A DNA stretch of 64,000 nt from Marinicrinis sediminis. Lineage in GTDB: Bacteria > Bacillota > Bacilli > Paenibacillales > KCTC-33676. The notes under the pieces were generated by a model. That model had not been told where the DNA came from. It saw only the letters and a list, made by a program, of their open reading frames with translations, and searched no databases. A program made the translations under genes and the position numbers. The stretch is from assembly GCF_042685085.1 (NCBI RefSeq), contig NZ_JBHUMM010000001.1, forward strand, positions 276,081 to 340,080. Reading direction: 5' to 3'. Below are positions 1 through 8,671 of this stretch, piece by piece (the first letter of the stretch is position 1; the number at the start of each line of letters is the position of its first letter).

Positions 1-1208
1 CGGTACGGCGGCAATTCATTGCCCTGGTCGTCAATGATTGCGGCTTCCACACCCGGAATTGGCTTGCCCATGGAGCCCGGCTTCATATCCATGCTCGGAT
101 AATTGCAGATGAGCTGAGCACCTGTCTCGGTCATCCACCACGTATCATGGATGCGCTGTTTATACACTTGCATGCCCCAGCGAATCACTTCCGGATTCAG
201 CGGCTCACCAACGCTTAAGATGTGCCGCACTTTGCTCAGATCGTACTGGGACACGATATCGTTGCCAGCCCCCATCAACATGCGGAAGGCGGTCGGTGCA
301 CTGTACCAGACGGTAATCTCCTGGCTTTGCAACGTATCATACCAGTCCTGAGGGCTGAATCTGCCGCCACGTACGACATTCGTTACGCCATTCAGCCACG
401 GTGCAAATATGCCGTAAGATGTGCCTGTTACCCAGCCTGGATCGGCTGTACACCAGTAGACATCCTCTTCTTGCAAATCCAGTACGATTTTGCCGGTATA
501 GTAATGCTGGATCATCGCGTTGTGGACGTGATACACCCCTTTGGGCTTTCCGGTCGAGCCGGAGGTATAATGCAGCAGCATGCCATCTTCACGATCGACC
601 CACTCTATCTCCAGTTTCTCTGAAGCCTGGCTCATTTCAGCAATTAAATCGGTCTGATGATCTTCCAGCTTCAAGTCTTCCCCGACGAGAATCACATGCT
701 TCAATTCTGGCAGCTCGGACACAGGCACGCGATGCAGCAGCTCTGGTGTGGTCACGATGGCTGCCGCACCGCTGTCCTGCAGACGGTCTCTGACGGCCGT
801 TTCCATAAAAGCTTCAAAAAGCGGACCGACGATCGCTCCAATCTTGATCGCCCCAAGCAAAGCAAAGTAGCATTCCGGAGACCTTGGCATGAATACAAAC
901 AGGCGATCGCCTTTCTTCAGCCCGAGTTTGCGGAATACCTGACCCGCCTGATTCGTTTTCTTTCGCATTTCTTCAAAGGTATAGGATGACTGACGTGTCG
1001 GATCACTGTAACGCAGGGCGATTTTATCCCCTTTATCGGACAGGGCATGCCGATCGATGGACTCGTAGGCGATATTGACCTTGCCGGTTTCATGCCAGCT
1101 GAAGGTTTTCTCAATCTCCTGCCAGTCAAACGTGCGGCGTTCCTGTTCATAATCTGTCAGATTGCACCTGTCTTTCCTTCCCGGTAATCGTTCCTCTGTG
1201 TGATTCAT
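1..1208 (-). CDS. acsA: Acetyl-CoA synthetase (AMP-forming), 5' part only
   Basis: Activates acetate to acetyl-CoA through an acetyl-adenylate in the cytoplasm. The first 402 codons are visible and the gene runs off the left window edge, so the C-terminal domain with the regulatory lysine is not seen. The adenylate-forming signature YTSGSTGKPKGV lies at residues 214-225 and WWMTETG near residue 357. The ATG at 1208 follows a strong AAGGGAGG box. The gene is divergent from acuA and acuC, whose products in Bacillus subtilis acetylate and deacetylate AcsA, and a CcpA-type cre box lies just upstream, so catabolite control is likely. The family call is secure; only the 3' end is missing. Confidence 0.96.
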   Translation of the reverse strand, partial: MNHTEERLPGRKDRCNLTDYEQERRTFDWQEIEKTFSWHETGKVNIAYESIDRHALSDKGDKIALRYSDPTRQSSYTFEEMRKKTNQAGQVFRKLGLKKGDRLFVFMPRSPECYFALLGAIKIGAIVGPLFEAFMETAVRDRLQDSGAAAIVTTPELLHRVPVSELPELKHVILVGEDLKLEDHQTDLIAEMSQASEKLEIEWVDREDGMLLHYTSGSTGKPKGVYHVHNAMIQHYYTGKIVLDLQEEDVYWCTADPGWVTGTSYGIFAPWLNGVTNVVRGGRFSPQDWYDTLQSQEITVWYSAPTAFRMLMGAGNDIVSQYDLSKVRHILSVGEPLNPEVIRWGMQVYKQRIHDTWWMTETGAQLICNYPSMDMKPGSMGKPIPGVEAAIIDDQGNELPPY

Positions 1209-1240
1209 GTTGTCTCTCCTCCCTTTTCCCTTATATATTT

Positions 1241-1256
1241 TTTAAAACGCTTACAA
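1241..1256 (-). promoter_or_regulatory. Putative CcpA cre box upstream of acsA
   Basis: On the minus strand this reads TTGTAAGCGTTTTAAA, which fits the catabolite responsive element pattern TGNAANCGNWWNNA. It lies 33 bases upstream of the acsA start codon. The Bacillus acsA gene is known to be CcpA-controlled, and ccpA itself is 3 kb away. Binding is inferred, not shown. Confidence 0.65.
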
Positions 1257-1354
1257 CATGTTACAATACAGTCATATCCCAAACACTCATACACGCATAG
1301 GCGGCTGACGAATCAGGCATGGCTATGCCCGCGAGCATTATAAATATGACTTTT

Positions 1355-1383
1355 TTGTGACAAACTACATCCTATTTTATCAT
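1355..1383 (+). promoter_or_regulatory. Putative sigma-A promoter of acuA-acuC
   Basis: TTGTGA (1355-1360) and TATCAT (1378-1383) are separated by 17 bases and lie about 70 bases upstream of the acuA start. Each hexamer has four or five matches to consensus. No other candidate as good was seen in the acsA-acuA intergenic region. Confidence 0.5.
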
Positions 1384-1452
1384 ATCTTCCGAAACTCGAC
1401 TATGCTGGAAGAACATTCAGGGCCATTTTTATGAGATGAAAGGGGGATGAGG

Positions 1453-2085
1453 ATGAAACATTCGAAACGGGAGCAGCAAAAGGCTTACACCGCGAAAGGG
1501 CAGACCTTTCATATAGAGGGTCCCCTCCCTGCTCATACTTTGGCAACGTATTCGATGCATGCAGATTTGCAGGCCTTTCGGCCGCCTGAGGATCAGCATG
1601 AGGCGCTGTTGGAGATTGCTGATCTGGCGGAAGGGAGAATTATCATCGCCCGCCTCGATCACGTCATCGTCGGCTATGTCACCTTTCACTATCCGGATGA
1701 GCTGGAGCGCTGGTCAGAAGCCGATATTGCAGAACTGATCGAACTGGGTGCCATTGAGGTGGCACCGGCTTACCGTTCTTTTGGTCTGGGAAAGCAGATG
1801 CTGAAGCTTGCAGCGGCTGATAAGCAGTTAGAAGACTATATCGTCTTTACGACGGAATATTACTGGCACTGGGATCTTCAGGGGAGCCAGCTAAGTGTAT
1901 GGGATTACCGAAAGATGATGGAGAAGCTGATGAAGAACATGGACATGATCTGGTACGCGACAGATGATCCCGAGATATGTGCCCATCCCGCCAATTGCCT
2001 GATGGTTCGGGTCGGCTCCCACGTGCGTCAGGAAGCCATTGAAGCCTTTGATCGCATCCGCTTCAAACAACGATTTATGTATTAG
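1453..2085 (+). CDS. acuA: Acetoin utilisation protein AcuA (protein acetyltransferase)
   Basis: GNAT-type protein acetyltransferase that in B. subtilis acetylates a lysine of AcsA and switches it off. The ATG at 1453 is chosen because AAAGGGGG lies at good distance before it, while the in-frame ATG at 1447 abuts that box. This gives 210 residues, the length of the B. subtilis protein as I remember it. Family-typical stretches are AFRPPEDQHEAL, ELGAIEVAP and TEYYWHWDL. It is followed after about 30 bases by acuC. In Bacillus an acuB gene lies between the two; here it is absent. Confidence 0.93.
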   Translation: MKHSKREQQKAYTAKGQTFHIEGPLPAHTLATYSMHADLQAFRPPEDQHEALLEIADLAEGRIIIARLDHVIVGYVTFHYPDELERWSEADIAELIELGAIEVAPAYRSFGLGKQMLKLAAADKQLEDYIVFTTEYYWHWDLQGSQLSVWDYRKMMEKLMKNMDMIWYATDDPEICAHPANCLMVRVGSHVRQEAIEAFDRIRFKQRFMY

Positions 2086-2114
2086 ATTAGACGCAAGAAA
2101 TCGGGGTGAGTGCA

Positions 2115-3326
2115 TTGAATGAATCCGAAAAGAGAGAGGAACACCAATTAAGCGGTGACAAACGCAATAAAGCGGTTTTTATTTATGATCCCCGCTGCAC
2201 GGCCTACCGATTTCATGACGGACACCCGTTTAACCAGCGCAGGGTGACATGGAGCTATCAGCTGTTGCGGCAAGGAAACTGGTTAAGTGATGAAGAGATG
2301 GTCCTGCCTCCATCTCTGGATGAACACCAATTATCTCTCGTCCACGATGCAGGGTATGTCGAGGCTATTCGCTCCGCACAGCACGATTTGATCAACAGGC
2401 GTACATACGGATTTGATGAGGATACGCCTTGCTTTGAAGGCATGCACGAAGCTGCCAGGCAGATTTGTGCGGGGTCTGTCCATGCCGTGGATCAAGTGAT
2501 GCTGCATGACAGACGGGCACTCCACTTGGCCGGCGGCTTGCATCATGCGCATGCGGCCAGGGCGTCCGGATTTTGCATTTATAATGATGCGGCGCTGGCG
2601 ATCGCTCATGCCAGAGATGTCTATGGCCTCCGTGTTCTGTATATTGATACGGATGTCCACCACGGAGATGGTGTTCAATGGCTGTTCTATAGTGACCCCG
2701 ATGTCTTCACATACTCTATTCATGAAACAGGCAAATTTCTCTTTCCCGGTACTGGCAGCGTGACGGAACGCGGGGTGGAACAGGGATTTGGCACCACCTT
2801 GAATGTGCCGATCGCCCCGTACACCGAGGATGACTCCTGGCTGGAATGCTTTCAGGAAACGATCGAGGTCGCAGCGGCTGCTTTTCAACCGGATCTGATC
2901 ATCTCCCAGCATGGATGCGATGCCCATGCCTATGACCCACTCTCCCATATATATTGCAGTATGCGGATCTATGCAGAAATGCCCAAGATCATTCGTCGCC
3001 TTGCAGATCGATATTGCAAGGGCAAGTGGGTGGCACTGGGCGGTGGCGGCTATGATCATCATCGGGTCGTGCCGCGAGCATGGGGACTCCTCTGGCTCGT
3101 AATGAAGCAGCATCCGCTTGCGGACTCTCTTGGGCATGCCGACAGATTACCGGCGGACTGGATCGAGGACATGCAGCAGAAGACGTCCTTATCCATTCCG
3201 ACAACGTGGCTGGACGCCAAAAACGCCTGGGCACCGATGCCCAGACGTGAGATCATAGTGAAAGAAAACCGAGCCGTCAAGGAATTGGCACGATCGTATT
3301 ATTCATCGTTCATTCAACCGTCCTAG
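2115..3326 (+). CDS. acuC: AcuC, class I histone-deacetylase-like lysine deacetylase
   Basis: Zinc-dependent deacetylase expected to reactivate acetylated AcsA. The HDAC fold motifs are complete: the catalytic His pair in GGLHHAHA near residue 143, zinc ligands Asp180 and His182 in TDVHHGDG, and the transition-state Tyr in GGGGYD near residue 313. The TTG at 2115 is preferred because GGGGTGAG (2103-2110) lies four bases before it; a GTG at 2106 would overlap that box. The product has about 403 residues, with a short charged N-terminal extension compared with the Bacillus protein. The 3' end overlaps the convergent mtnN gene by 17 bases. Confidence 0.93.
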   Translation: MNESEKREEHQLSGDKRNKAVFIYDPRCTAYRFHDGHPFNQRRVTWSYQLLRQGNWLSDEEMVLPPSLDEHQLSLVHDAGYVEAIRSAQHDLINRRTYGFDEDTPCFEGMHEAARQICAGSVHAVDQVMLHDRRALHLAGGLHHAHAARASGFCIYNDAALAIAHARDVYGLRVLYIDTDVHHGDGVQWLFYSDPDVFTYSIHETGKFLFPGTGSVTERGVEQGFGTTLNVPIAPYTEDDSWLECFQETIEVAAAAFQPDLIISQHGCDAHAYDPLSHIYCSMRIYAEMPKIIRRLADRYCKGKWVALGGGGYDHHRVVPRAWGLLWLVMKQHPLADSLGHADRLPADWIEDMQQKTSLSIPTTWLDAKNAWAPMPRREIIVKENRAVKELARSYYSSFIQPS

Positions 3327-4050
3327 AGACATGGGACGCGTTTTCAGATTCGGCAAGCGCCTGCACGATCGCCGCGCTCATCTCAAAGGAATGACGGGAC
3401 GCCAGTTTGGTAAATTCGGCAAAATTCTCATGCGCAGACCCGTCCGCACGGTCTGACATGGAACGAATGATCACAAAGGGCCGTTTGTTCAGACTGCATA
3501 CCTGGGCAACGGCTGCGCCTTCCATTTCCGTACACATGCCTCCAAGCTGGGCATGGAGCTGTCTGCCCTGTTCCTTGTCTGCAATAAACTGGTCACCTGA
3601 CAAGATCCGTCCGCGCCAAACCGGACTTTGGCAAACCGCCTTGCCCTTTTCATAAGCCAGATCAGCCAATTGGCGATCGGCCTTGAATACCGATTCTTCC
3701 TGAAAAGGGATCACGCCCCGCTCGAAACCAAGCGCCGTCACATCCATATCGTGCTGCATGCAATCCTCTGAGATGACAATGTCGCCGATGCCCAGTCTCG
3801 GATCTACTGCACCGGCCACACCGGTGAACAAGATAGCGGAAACTTCAAAGGTATCAATCAGAATTTGTGTACTCATTGCCGCATTGACTTTGCCTACCCC
3901 GCACTTGGTGACGACGACGGGCAGACCATGCAGCGTGCCTTCCAGAAAGGTCGTCCCTGCTTTTTCTGTGGTCTTCTTCTCTGCCAGCGACTGCTCCAGC
4001 AGCTCGATTTCTTCGATCATCGCGCCGATGATTCCCATTCTATTCATCAT
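3310..4050 (-). CDS. mtnN: 5'-methylthioadenosine/S-adenosylhomocysteine nucleosidase
   Basis: Cleaves adenine from MTA and SAH (and 5'-deoxyadenosine) in the methionine salvage and activated-methyl cycle. The protein starts MMNRMGIIGAM; Glu13 and Asp200 (in MSDRAD) sit where the catalytic Glu and Asp of the E. coli enzyme do, and the substrate-binding stretch CTEMEGAAVAQV is present. The ATG at 4050 has AGAAGGAG eight bases upstream; a GTG at 4059 would fall inside that spacing. The length of 246 residues fits the family. The 3' end overlaps acuC on the opposite strand. Confidence 0.95.
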   Translation of the reverse strand: MMNRMGIIGAMIEEIELLEQSLAEKKTTEKAGTTFLEGTLHGLPVVVTKCGVGKVNAAMSTQILIDTFEVSAILFTGVAGAVDPRLGIGDIVISEDCMQHDMDVTALGFERGVIPFQEESVFKADRQLADLAYEKGKAVCQSPVWRGRILSGDQFIADKEQGRQLHAQLGGMCTEMEGAAVAQVCSLNKRPFVIIRSMSDRADGSAHENFAEFTKLASRHSFEMSAAIVQALAESENASHVSRTVE

Positions 4051-4152
4051 GTCTGACACTCCTTCTGATTCCCGTTATCTTTCCCTTAATCTGTCCCTTT
4101 ATGGTTCCCTGTTCATTGCCTCTCGGTTCACGCACATCATGCCATAGACGGA

Positions 4153-4185
4153 CAAAAAACAGGCCTCGGGAGCCTGTTTTTTTAT
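4153..4185 (-). terminator. Rho-independent terminator after ccpA
   Basis: ACAGGC and GCCTGT arms flank a seven-base loop, with a run of six or seven T on either strand. It lies between the ccpA stop and mtnN, so it ends ccpA transcription and could work in both directions. Confidence 0.75.
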
Positions 4186-4238
4186 ACCGTGCGAACTGAC
4201 ATGGCAAACTGACATGCCACACGGGCTTTTTGAATCCG

Positions 4239-5243
4239 TTATTTCGCTGATACGGAGTTTCTCATCACCAATTCATGCGGCAAAATGACTTTCATGTTTT
4301 CCACAGATTCATTTTTCATCAGCTTGGTCAGCAAGCGCATGGATACCGCCCCGATATCATACATCGGCTGGGCTACAGCCGCAAGCTGAGGACGAACCAT
4401 GGAAGCCATTCTCGTGTTATCCACACTCATCACCGCGATATCCTCCGGCACTTTCAAGCCATGATCCTGAATCTTATGTATCGCGCCAATCGCCATTTCA
4501 TCTGTGGCGGCAAAGACAGCGGTCGGTCTCGGAGACAATCCGATAAAGTGCTCCATCACTTCCATCCCCGATTCGTACCGGTAATTGCCTGCACGTACAT
4601 ATTGTTCCTTGACGGAAAGTCCTGCATTTTCCATCGCTCCCTTGTAGCCCTGATAACGTGCAAGGCCATTGGACGGATCATTCAGGTTTCCACAGATCAT
4701 CGCAATCTCTTGATGCCCCATGTCCAGCAAAGCTTGTACCGCATCAAAAGCAGCACGCTCGTGGTCAATGTCGACAGAAGGAAACTGCTCCTGATCATCC
4801 GTTGTCGCACACAATACGACCGGCACAGAAGCGGTCTTGAAAGCCTGGATATGCTCGGCTGTTACGGTCCCACCCATAAACAGCAATCCATCTACCTGCT
4901 TTTCAAGCAAGGTATTTACGACACGGATTTCCTTTTCCTTTTTCTTATCTGCATTACATAAAATAATATTGTAATGATACATGTTCGCAATATCTTCAAT
5001 CCCTCTTGCCACTTCAGCAAAAATGGAGTTGGAGATATCAGGGATGACGACTCCGACGGTAGTCGTTTTCTTGCTAGCCAAGCCACGAGCGACCGCATTC
5101 GGACGATAGCCGAGTCTTTCAATCGCTTCAAAAACCTTTTTCCTGGTTTGAGGCTTAACATTTGGATTGTTATTCACTACACGGGAAACGGTTGCCATTG
5201 ATACGCCAGCTTCACGAGCTACATCATAAATCGTTACGGTCAC
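4239..5243 (-). CDS. ccpA: Catabolite control protein A, LacI family
   Basis: Global regulator of carbon catabolite repression and activation, working with Ser-phosphorylated HPr. The N-terminal LacI helix-turn-helix reads TIYDVAREAGVSMATVSRVV, followed by RKKVFEAIERLGYRPNAVAR (hinge) and a periplasmic-binding-protein-like core. The GTG at 5243 has GGAGAG seven bases upstream and gives 334 residues, the same as B. subtilis CcpA from memory; upstream TTG codons are less well placed. Its closeness to acsA, acuA and acuC is conserved in Bacillus. It is transcribed alone and ends at the 4153-4185 terminator. Confidence 0.93.
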   Translation of the reverse strand: MTVTIYDVAREAGVSMATVSRVVNNNPNVKPQTRKKVFEAIERLGYRPNAVARGLASKKTTTVGVVIPDISNSIFAEVARGIEDIANMYHYNIILCNADKKKEKEIRVVNTLLEKQVDGLLFMGGTVTAEHIQAFKTASVPVVLCATTDDQEQFPSVDIDHERAAFDAVQALLDMGHQEIAMICGNLNDPSNGLARYQGYKGAMENAGLSVKEQYVRAGNYRYESGMEVMEHFIGLSPRPTAVFAATDEMAIGAIHKIQDHGLKVPEDIAVMSVDNTRMASMVRPQLAAVAQPMYDIGAVSMRLLTKLMKNESVENMKVILPHELVMRNSVSAK

Positions 5244-5372
5244 GAACAATCTCTCCAATTTTCATTTTTCGAACTTGACTCGATAAGGCTATCATACGAC
5301 AATTTTCAAAGATACGCAATCAATCCATTCCTACATTTGCCATTTTGTTGATTTTTCGATGAAAGTTAAGGA

Positions 5373-5415
5373 CAAAAAAAGAGCTGCTTCACCGTCTGGT
5401 CAGACAGCAGCAGCT
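5373..5415 (-). terminator. Terminator of the zinc-ribbon gene
   Basis: GAGCTGCT and AGCAGCTC arms enclose a second small hairpin, and seven T follow on the minus strand. It lies 40 bases downstream of the 5455-5883 gene. Confidence 0.75.
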
Positions 5416-5454
5416 CCTGCGCATATAACCGTTCAATCAGCCAGACCCCGCCTT

Positions 5455-5883
5455 TTACAAGTAAGGGGCCTGCAGGGCATGATCCGTTAATTGGGACAAT
5501 CGGTCCTCTACGTCCTTTACCCATTCTTCATTATGAAGCGCCTTGGCCATAATCAGCATATCGAGCAGCTGATTGATGCGCTCCTCTACCATTTCATTTA
5601 ATTCGTAGTGCTCATACTGTTCATCGGCTGCCATACTTAGCAGTTGAGCGATTTCATTTTCCGAAGCCAGATCCACAGCGTGTTTGCTTGCGGTCTCCTC
5701 TTGTTGGGTCAGCAATGCCTTCACATGCTCCTTCACACTGGGCAGCACCTGATAAACCTCACACTCATCACACGTATACACGGGTACATTCTCAATTTCC
5801 ATCTGACGGGAGAAAACCACCGTTCTCAGATAGATCCCCATTTGTTCCCCACACTGATGACAATGTTTTTCCAAGCTTTTCAC
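5455..5883 (-). CDS. Zinc-ribbon protein of unknown function
   Basis: A 142-residue protein with two CxxC knuckles, Cys8/Cys11 (HCHQCG) and Cys38/Cys41 (TCDEC), which together should bind one zinc ion. The rest is acidic and helical with no further motif. The layout recalls the YgiT/MqsA-type zinc ribbon, but the helix-turn-helix half of MqsA is not present. It appears to be monocistronic, with its own terminator. It may act in nucleic-acid or protein binding; nothing in the context fixes the role. Confidence 0.7.
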   Translation of the reverse strand: MKSLEKHCHQCGEQMGIYLRTVVFSRQMEIENVPVYTCDECEVYQVLPSVKEHVKALLTQQEETASKHAVDLASENEIAQLLSMAADEQYEHYELNEMVEERINQLLDMLIMAKALHNEEWVKDVEDRLSQLTDHALQAPYL

Positions 5884-5957
5884 TCCTTATCCCTGTTCGA
5901 GCACACCTTCTACTCCACATATTCGACCCAGGGACAAGAAGTCCTTTCATTTGCCTG

Positions 5958-6368
5958 CTAGTAGTTTATACCATTGCGAATCCGCAAGTAGATGCGTTGT
6001 ACAGCAGGTACGGAAATTACGATCATTGCGAGGACGGCTCCGATCGCGTCATTGCGAATATCCTGCCAATCCGACATTCTGCCGGCCACAAATTGCTGGT
6101 GATACTCATCGGTCAGGCCATAGAGGATCGACAATAGAATGGCCAGCAATTTGGCACGATAGCCCATATGGAGGGGCAGCGCCCAGTAAAAAGTCAGACA
6201 GAGCACAAAATAGGCAATAAAGTGGCCCCAGTTAAAGGACTCCATCGCCGGAAACCAGGTTTGAAAAAAAGGCAGCCAGCTGTTCAGATCATTGCCTGGT
6301 TGATGCGAGAACCAGAAGATCAGACCCATGCACAGGATAGCTGGCAGCCATCTTAACAGGAGCTTCAA
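5958..6368 (-). CDS. VanZ family membrane protein
   Basis: Small integral membrane protein of 136 residues with about four hydrophobic segments. The family signature YGLTDEYHQQFVAGR followed by D..D..ND..G is present. VanZ-like proteins have been linked to teicoplanin resistance and envelope stress, but most members have no known role. The ATG overlaps the stop codon of the upstream DJ-1 gene by four bases (ATGA), so the two are translationally coupled. Confidence 0.85.
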   Translation of the reverse strand: MKLLLRWLPAILCMGLIFWFSHQPGNDLNSWLPFFQTWFPAMESFNWGHFIAYFVLCLTFYWALPLHMGYRAKLLAILLSILYGLTDEYHQQFVAGRMSDWQDIRNDAIGAVLAMIVISVPAVQRIYLRIRNGINY

Positions 6369-6898
6369 GACTTGGCTTGTGCTCCGATCAGTTGAATGAA
6401 CGCTCGCATAAAGGCCGGCAGATCCGGTGGTCTTCTGCCAGAAACGATATGTCTGTCCACCACGACTTCCTCATCTACCCAAGTCGCACCCGCATTGATC
6501 AGATCATCCTTGATGCCGGGCGTGGAGGTCATGGTATAGCCGCGGCAAATATCTGCGGAAACCAATACCCATCCTGCATGACAGATATGTGCGATCGGCT
6601 TTTGCGCTTCATGAAATTCCTTGGTCAATTGCAGAACGGGCTCATATCTGCGCAGCTTGTCCGGTGCCCAGCCACCTGGTACATACAACGCGTCAAAATC
6701 ACGAGCGTGTACGTCTTCAAACTTTGCTTCACTCGTTAAAGGCACCCCGTATTTGCCCATGTAGGTCTTGTCCTTTTCCGGGCCTGCTACAACAACCTCA
6801 GCTCCGGCTTCACGCAAGCGAAGAACCGGATACCACATCTCCAGATCCTCAAATTCCTGGTCCACAAACGCCAATACTCTTTTGCCTGTCAGTTCCAT
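6365..6898 (-). CDS. DJ-1/PfpI family protein
   Basis: Cytoplasmic class I glutamine-amidotransferase-like fold, 177 residues. The nucleophile elbow AHICHAGW places the reactive Cys at residue 106, and the N-terminal FVDQEFEDLEMWYP carries the conserved acidic residue. Relatives include PfpI/YraA/YhbO-type proteins, proposed to handle stress damage or glyoxal adducts. It forms an operon with the VanZ-like gene downstream and follows the PTS genes after a short gap. The family is clear, the substrate is not. Confidence 0.88.
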   Translation of the reverse strand: MELTGKRVLAFVDQEFEDLEMWYPVLRLREAGAEVVVAGPEKDKTYMGKYGVPLTSEAKFEDVHARDFDALYVPGGWAPDKLRRYEPVLQLTKEFHEAQKPIAHICHAGWVLVSADICRGYTMTSTPGIKDDLINAGATWVDEEVVVDRHIVSGRRPPDLPAFMRAFIQLIGAQAKS

Positions 6899-6913
6899 GG
6901 TATCTCCTCTCCT

Positions 6914-8671
6914 TCACATTTCAATGGATTTGTCTTTTCTGGCATGCTGCACTTCAAGCAGCAAGGCTTGCAAAACCTTCTTCATCTCATCACTGGTCTT
7001 CATTTTCAGCAGCTCTGGCAGCAGACGTTTACAGCGATGGGTCTCCAGATGAGGAAGGATGCTCTTCAGGTTGAGCACGGACTGCATCGACATGCTGAGA
7101 TGATGAATTCCCAGGGCCAGCCACAATGGCAGCGCCCGTTCGTCTCCGGCCATCTCCCCGCATACGGACACTTCCAGATCATGCTCTTCCGCTGCCTGTG
7201 CAACCTGACGAAGCATACGCAGCACCGCCGGATGAAACGGATCATACAGGTCGGCGATTTTTTCATTCATCCGATCCACCGCCAACGTATATTGTACCAA
7301 ATCATTGGTGCCAATACTAAAGAAGTCCACTTCTTCGGCAAGCAAATCTGCAATCAAGGCCGCTGCCGGGACTTCGATCGTCACCCCGATCTGAATATGT
7401 TCATTGAACAGCTTTTTCTCTGCTCGCAGCTCCTGCTTGCAATCCGACAGCAGCTGGTTGGCCTGATGAAGCTCTTCCATAGAGGTGACCATGGGATACA
7501 TCATCTTGATCAATCCGTAATGGCTGGCGCGCAGAATGGCGCGCAGTTGAGTCTTGAACAGCTTCGGCTGATCCAAACAAATGCGAATGGCCCGATAACC
7601 GAGAAACGGATTGTCTTCCTCTTCCAGAAAGCTGAAATAGTCGAGCTGCTTATCTCCCCCGATGTCAAAGGTACGGATCACGAGCGGCTTACCCTGGAGC
7701 TTCTCCGCTGCTGCGCGGTACACCTCGAATTGTTCTTCCTCGGTCGGGAACGCGTCCCGGTCCATATAGAGAAATTCAGTACGGAACAGCCCTACGCCAT
7801 GGACGTCCTGAATCAGCGGTTGATCCAGCTCCCGGACAGAACTGATATTGACAGACAGCTTCAGCTGCGTGCCGTCTGCGGTACGTGCAGGCAGCTTGGA
7901 GGCCGTCTGCAGCTTCTCCTTCTGCTTCTGCCATTGCGCTTTGCGCTGTTCATACAGATCAATGGTTCGTGCTTCCGGATTCACATATACGACACCGGAT
8001 TCACCGTCCAGGATGACGTAATCATCGGTTTCAATCGGTTCCTTCAGCTTGCCTTCGAGACCCAGTACGAACGGAATGCCGAGTGCTCTGGCCAAAATCG
8101 CCGCATGCGAGGTTTCTCCTCCGGCCAGTGTAATCATGCCCATGACGTGAGACGGATTCAGATTAGCCAGCTGTGAAGGCGACAACTCTCTCGCTACGAG
8201 GATAAAGGGCTTGTTGTCTTTGGGCAAGGTAATCTCCGGGGTACCGAGCAGGTGTTTGAGCAGACGGTTGCCGACATCCTTGATGTCCATCGCTCGTTCC
8301 TTCATATATTGATCCTCCAGCAGATCAAACATGTCTGTGAAATGCTCGATGGCTTCCTTGACGGCCACCTCCGCTGCCTTGTATTGCCGATGTATGATCC
8401 CCTGGATCTCATTCATAAAAGCCGGGTCATCAAGAATCGCCAGATGCGCATCGAATATATTGGACTCTTCCTCCCCGATGACGCCCGATATTTCTTGCTT
8501 CATAGACTGAATCTCATGCTTGGATGTTCGAATGCCATCATAGAGTCTTTCAAATTCATTCGCCAAATCTGATACATCGACCTGCTGTTCGGGCAAATCC
8601 CATTCCCAATCCGGCAATACAAAGGCACGGCCCAGCGCAATGCCACTGGATGCTCCGATCCCTTTAATCAT
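6914..8671 (-). CDS. ptsI: PTS enzyme I (phosphoenolpyruvate-protein phosphotransferase)
   Basis: Passes phosphate from PEP to the His of HPr at the start of the sugar phosphotransferase system. The phospho-accepting His is residue 189 in GGETSHAAILARALGIP; the PEP-binding half carries FFSIGTNDLVQYTLAVDR and the catalytic Cys in VCGEMAG. Length is about 585 residues, normal for enzyme I. The ATG at 8671 follows GGGGG at eight bases; the in-frame ATG at 8686 lies upstream of that box. It overlaps the end of the EIICBA gene by eight bases. No HPr gene is beside it, so HPr must be encoded elsewhere. Confidence 0.93.
   Translation of the reverse strand: MIKGIGASSGIALGRAFVLPDWEWDLPEQQVDVSDLANEFERLYDGIRTSKHEIQSMKQEISGVIGEEESNIFDAHLAILDDPAFMNEIQGIIHRQYKAAEVAVKEAIEHFTDMFDLLEDQYMKERAMDIKDVGNRLLKHLLGTPEITLPKDNKPFILVARELSPSQLANLNPSHVMGMITLAGGETSHAAILARALGIPFVLGLEGKLKEPIETDDYVILDGESGVVYVNPEARTIDLYEQRKAQWQKQKEKLQTASKLPARTADGTQLKLSVNISSVRELDQPLIQDVHGVGLFRTEFLYMDRDAFPTEEEQFEVYRAAAEKLQGKPLVIRTFDIGGDKQLDYFSFLEEEDNPFLGYRAIRICLDQPKLFKTQLRAILRASHYGLIKMMYPMVTSMEELHQANQLLSDCKQELRAEKKLFNEHIQIGVTIEVPAAALIADLLAEEVDFFSIGTNDLVQYTLAVDRMNEKIADLYDPFHPAVLRMLRQVAQAAEEHDLEVSVCGEMAGDERALPLWLALGIHHLSMSMQSVLNLKSILPHLETHRCKRLLPELLKMKTSDEMKKVLQALLLEVQHARKDKSIEM

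Noticed and set aside
2331..3137. 268-residue minus-strand frame opposite acuC
   Set aside because: It is a shadow of the strongly conserved acuC gene, with no ribosome site and no family resemblance.
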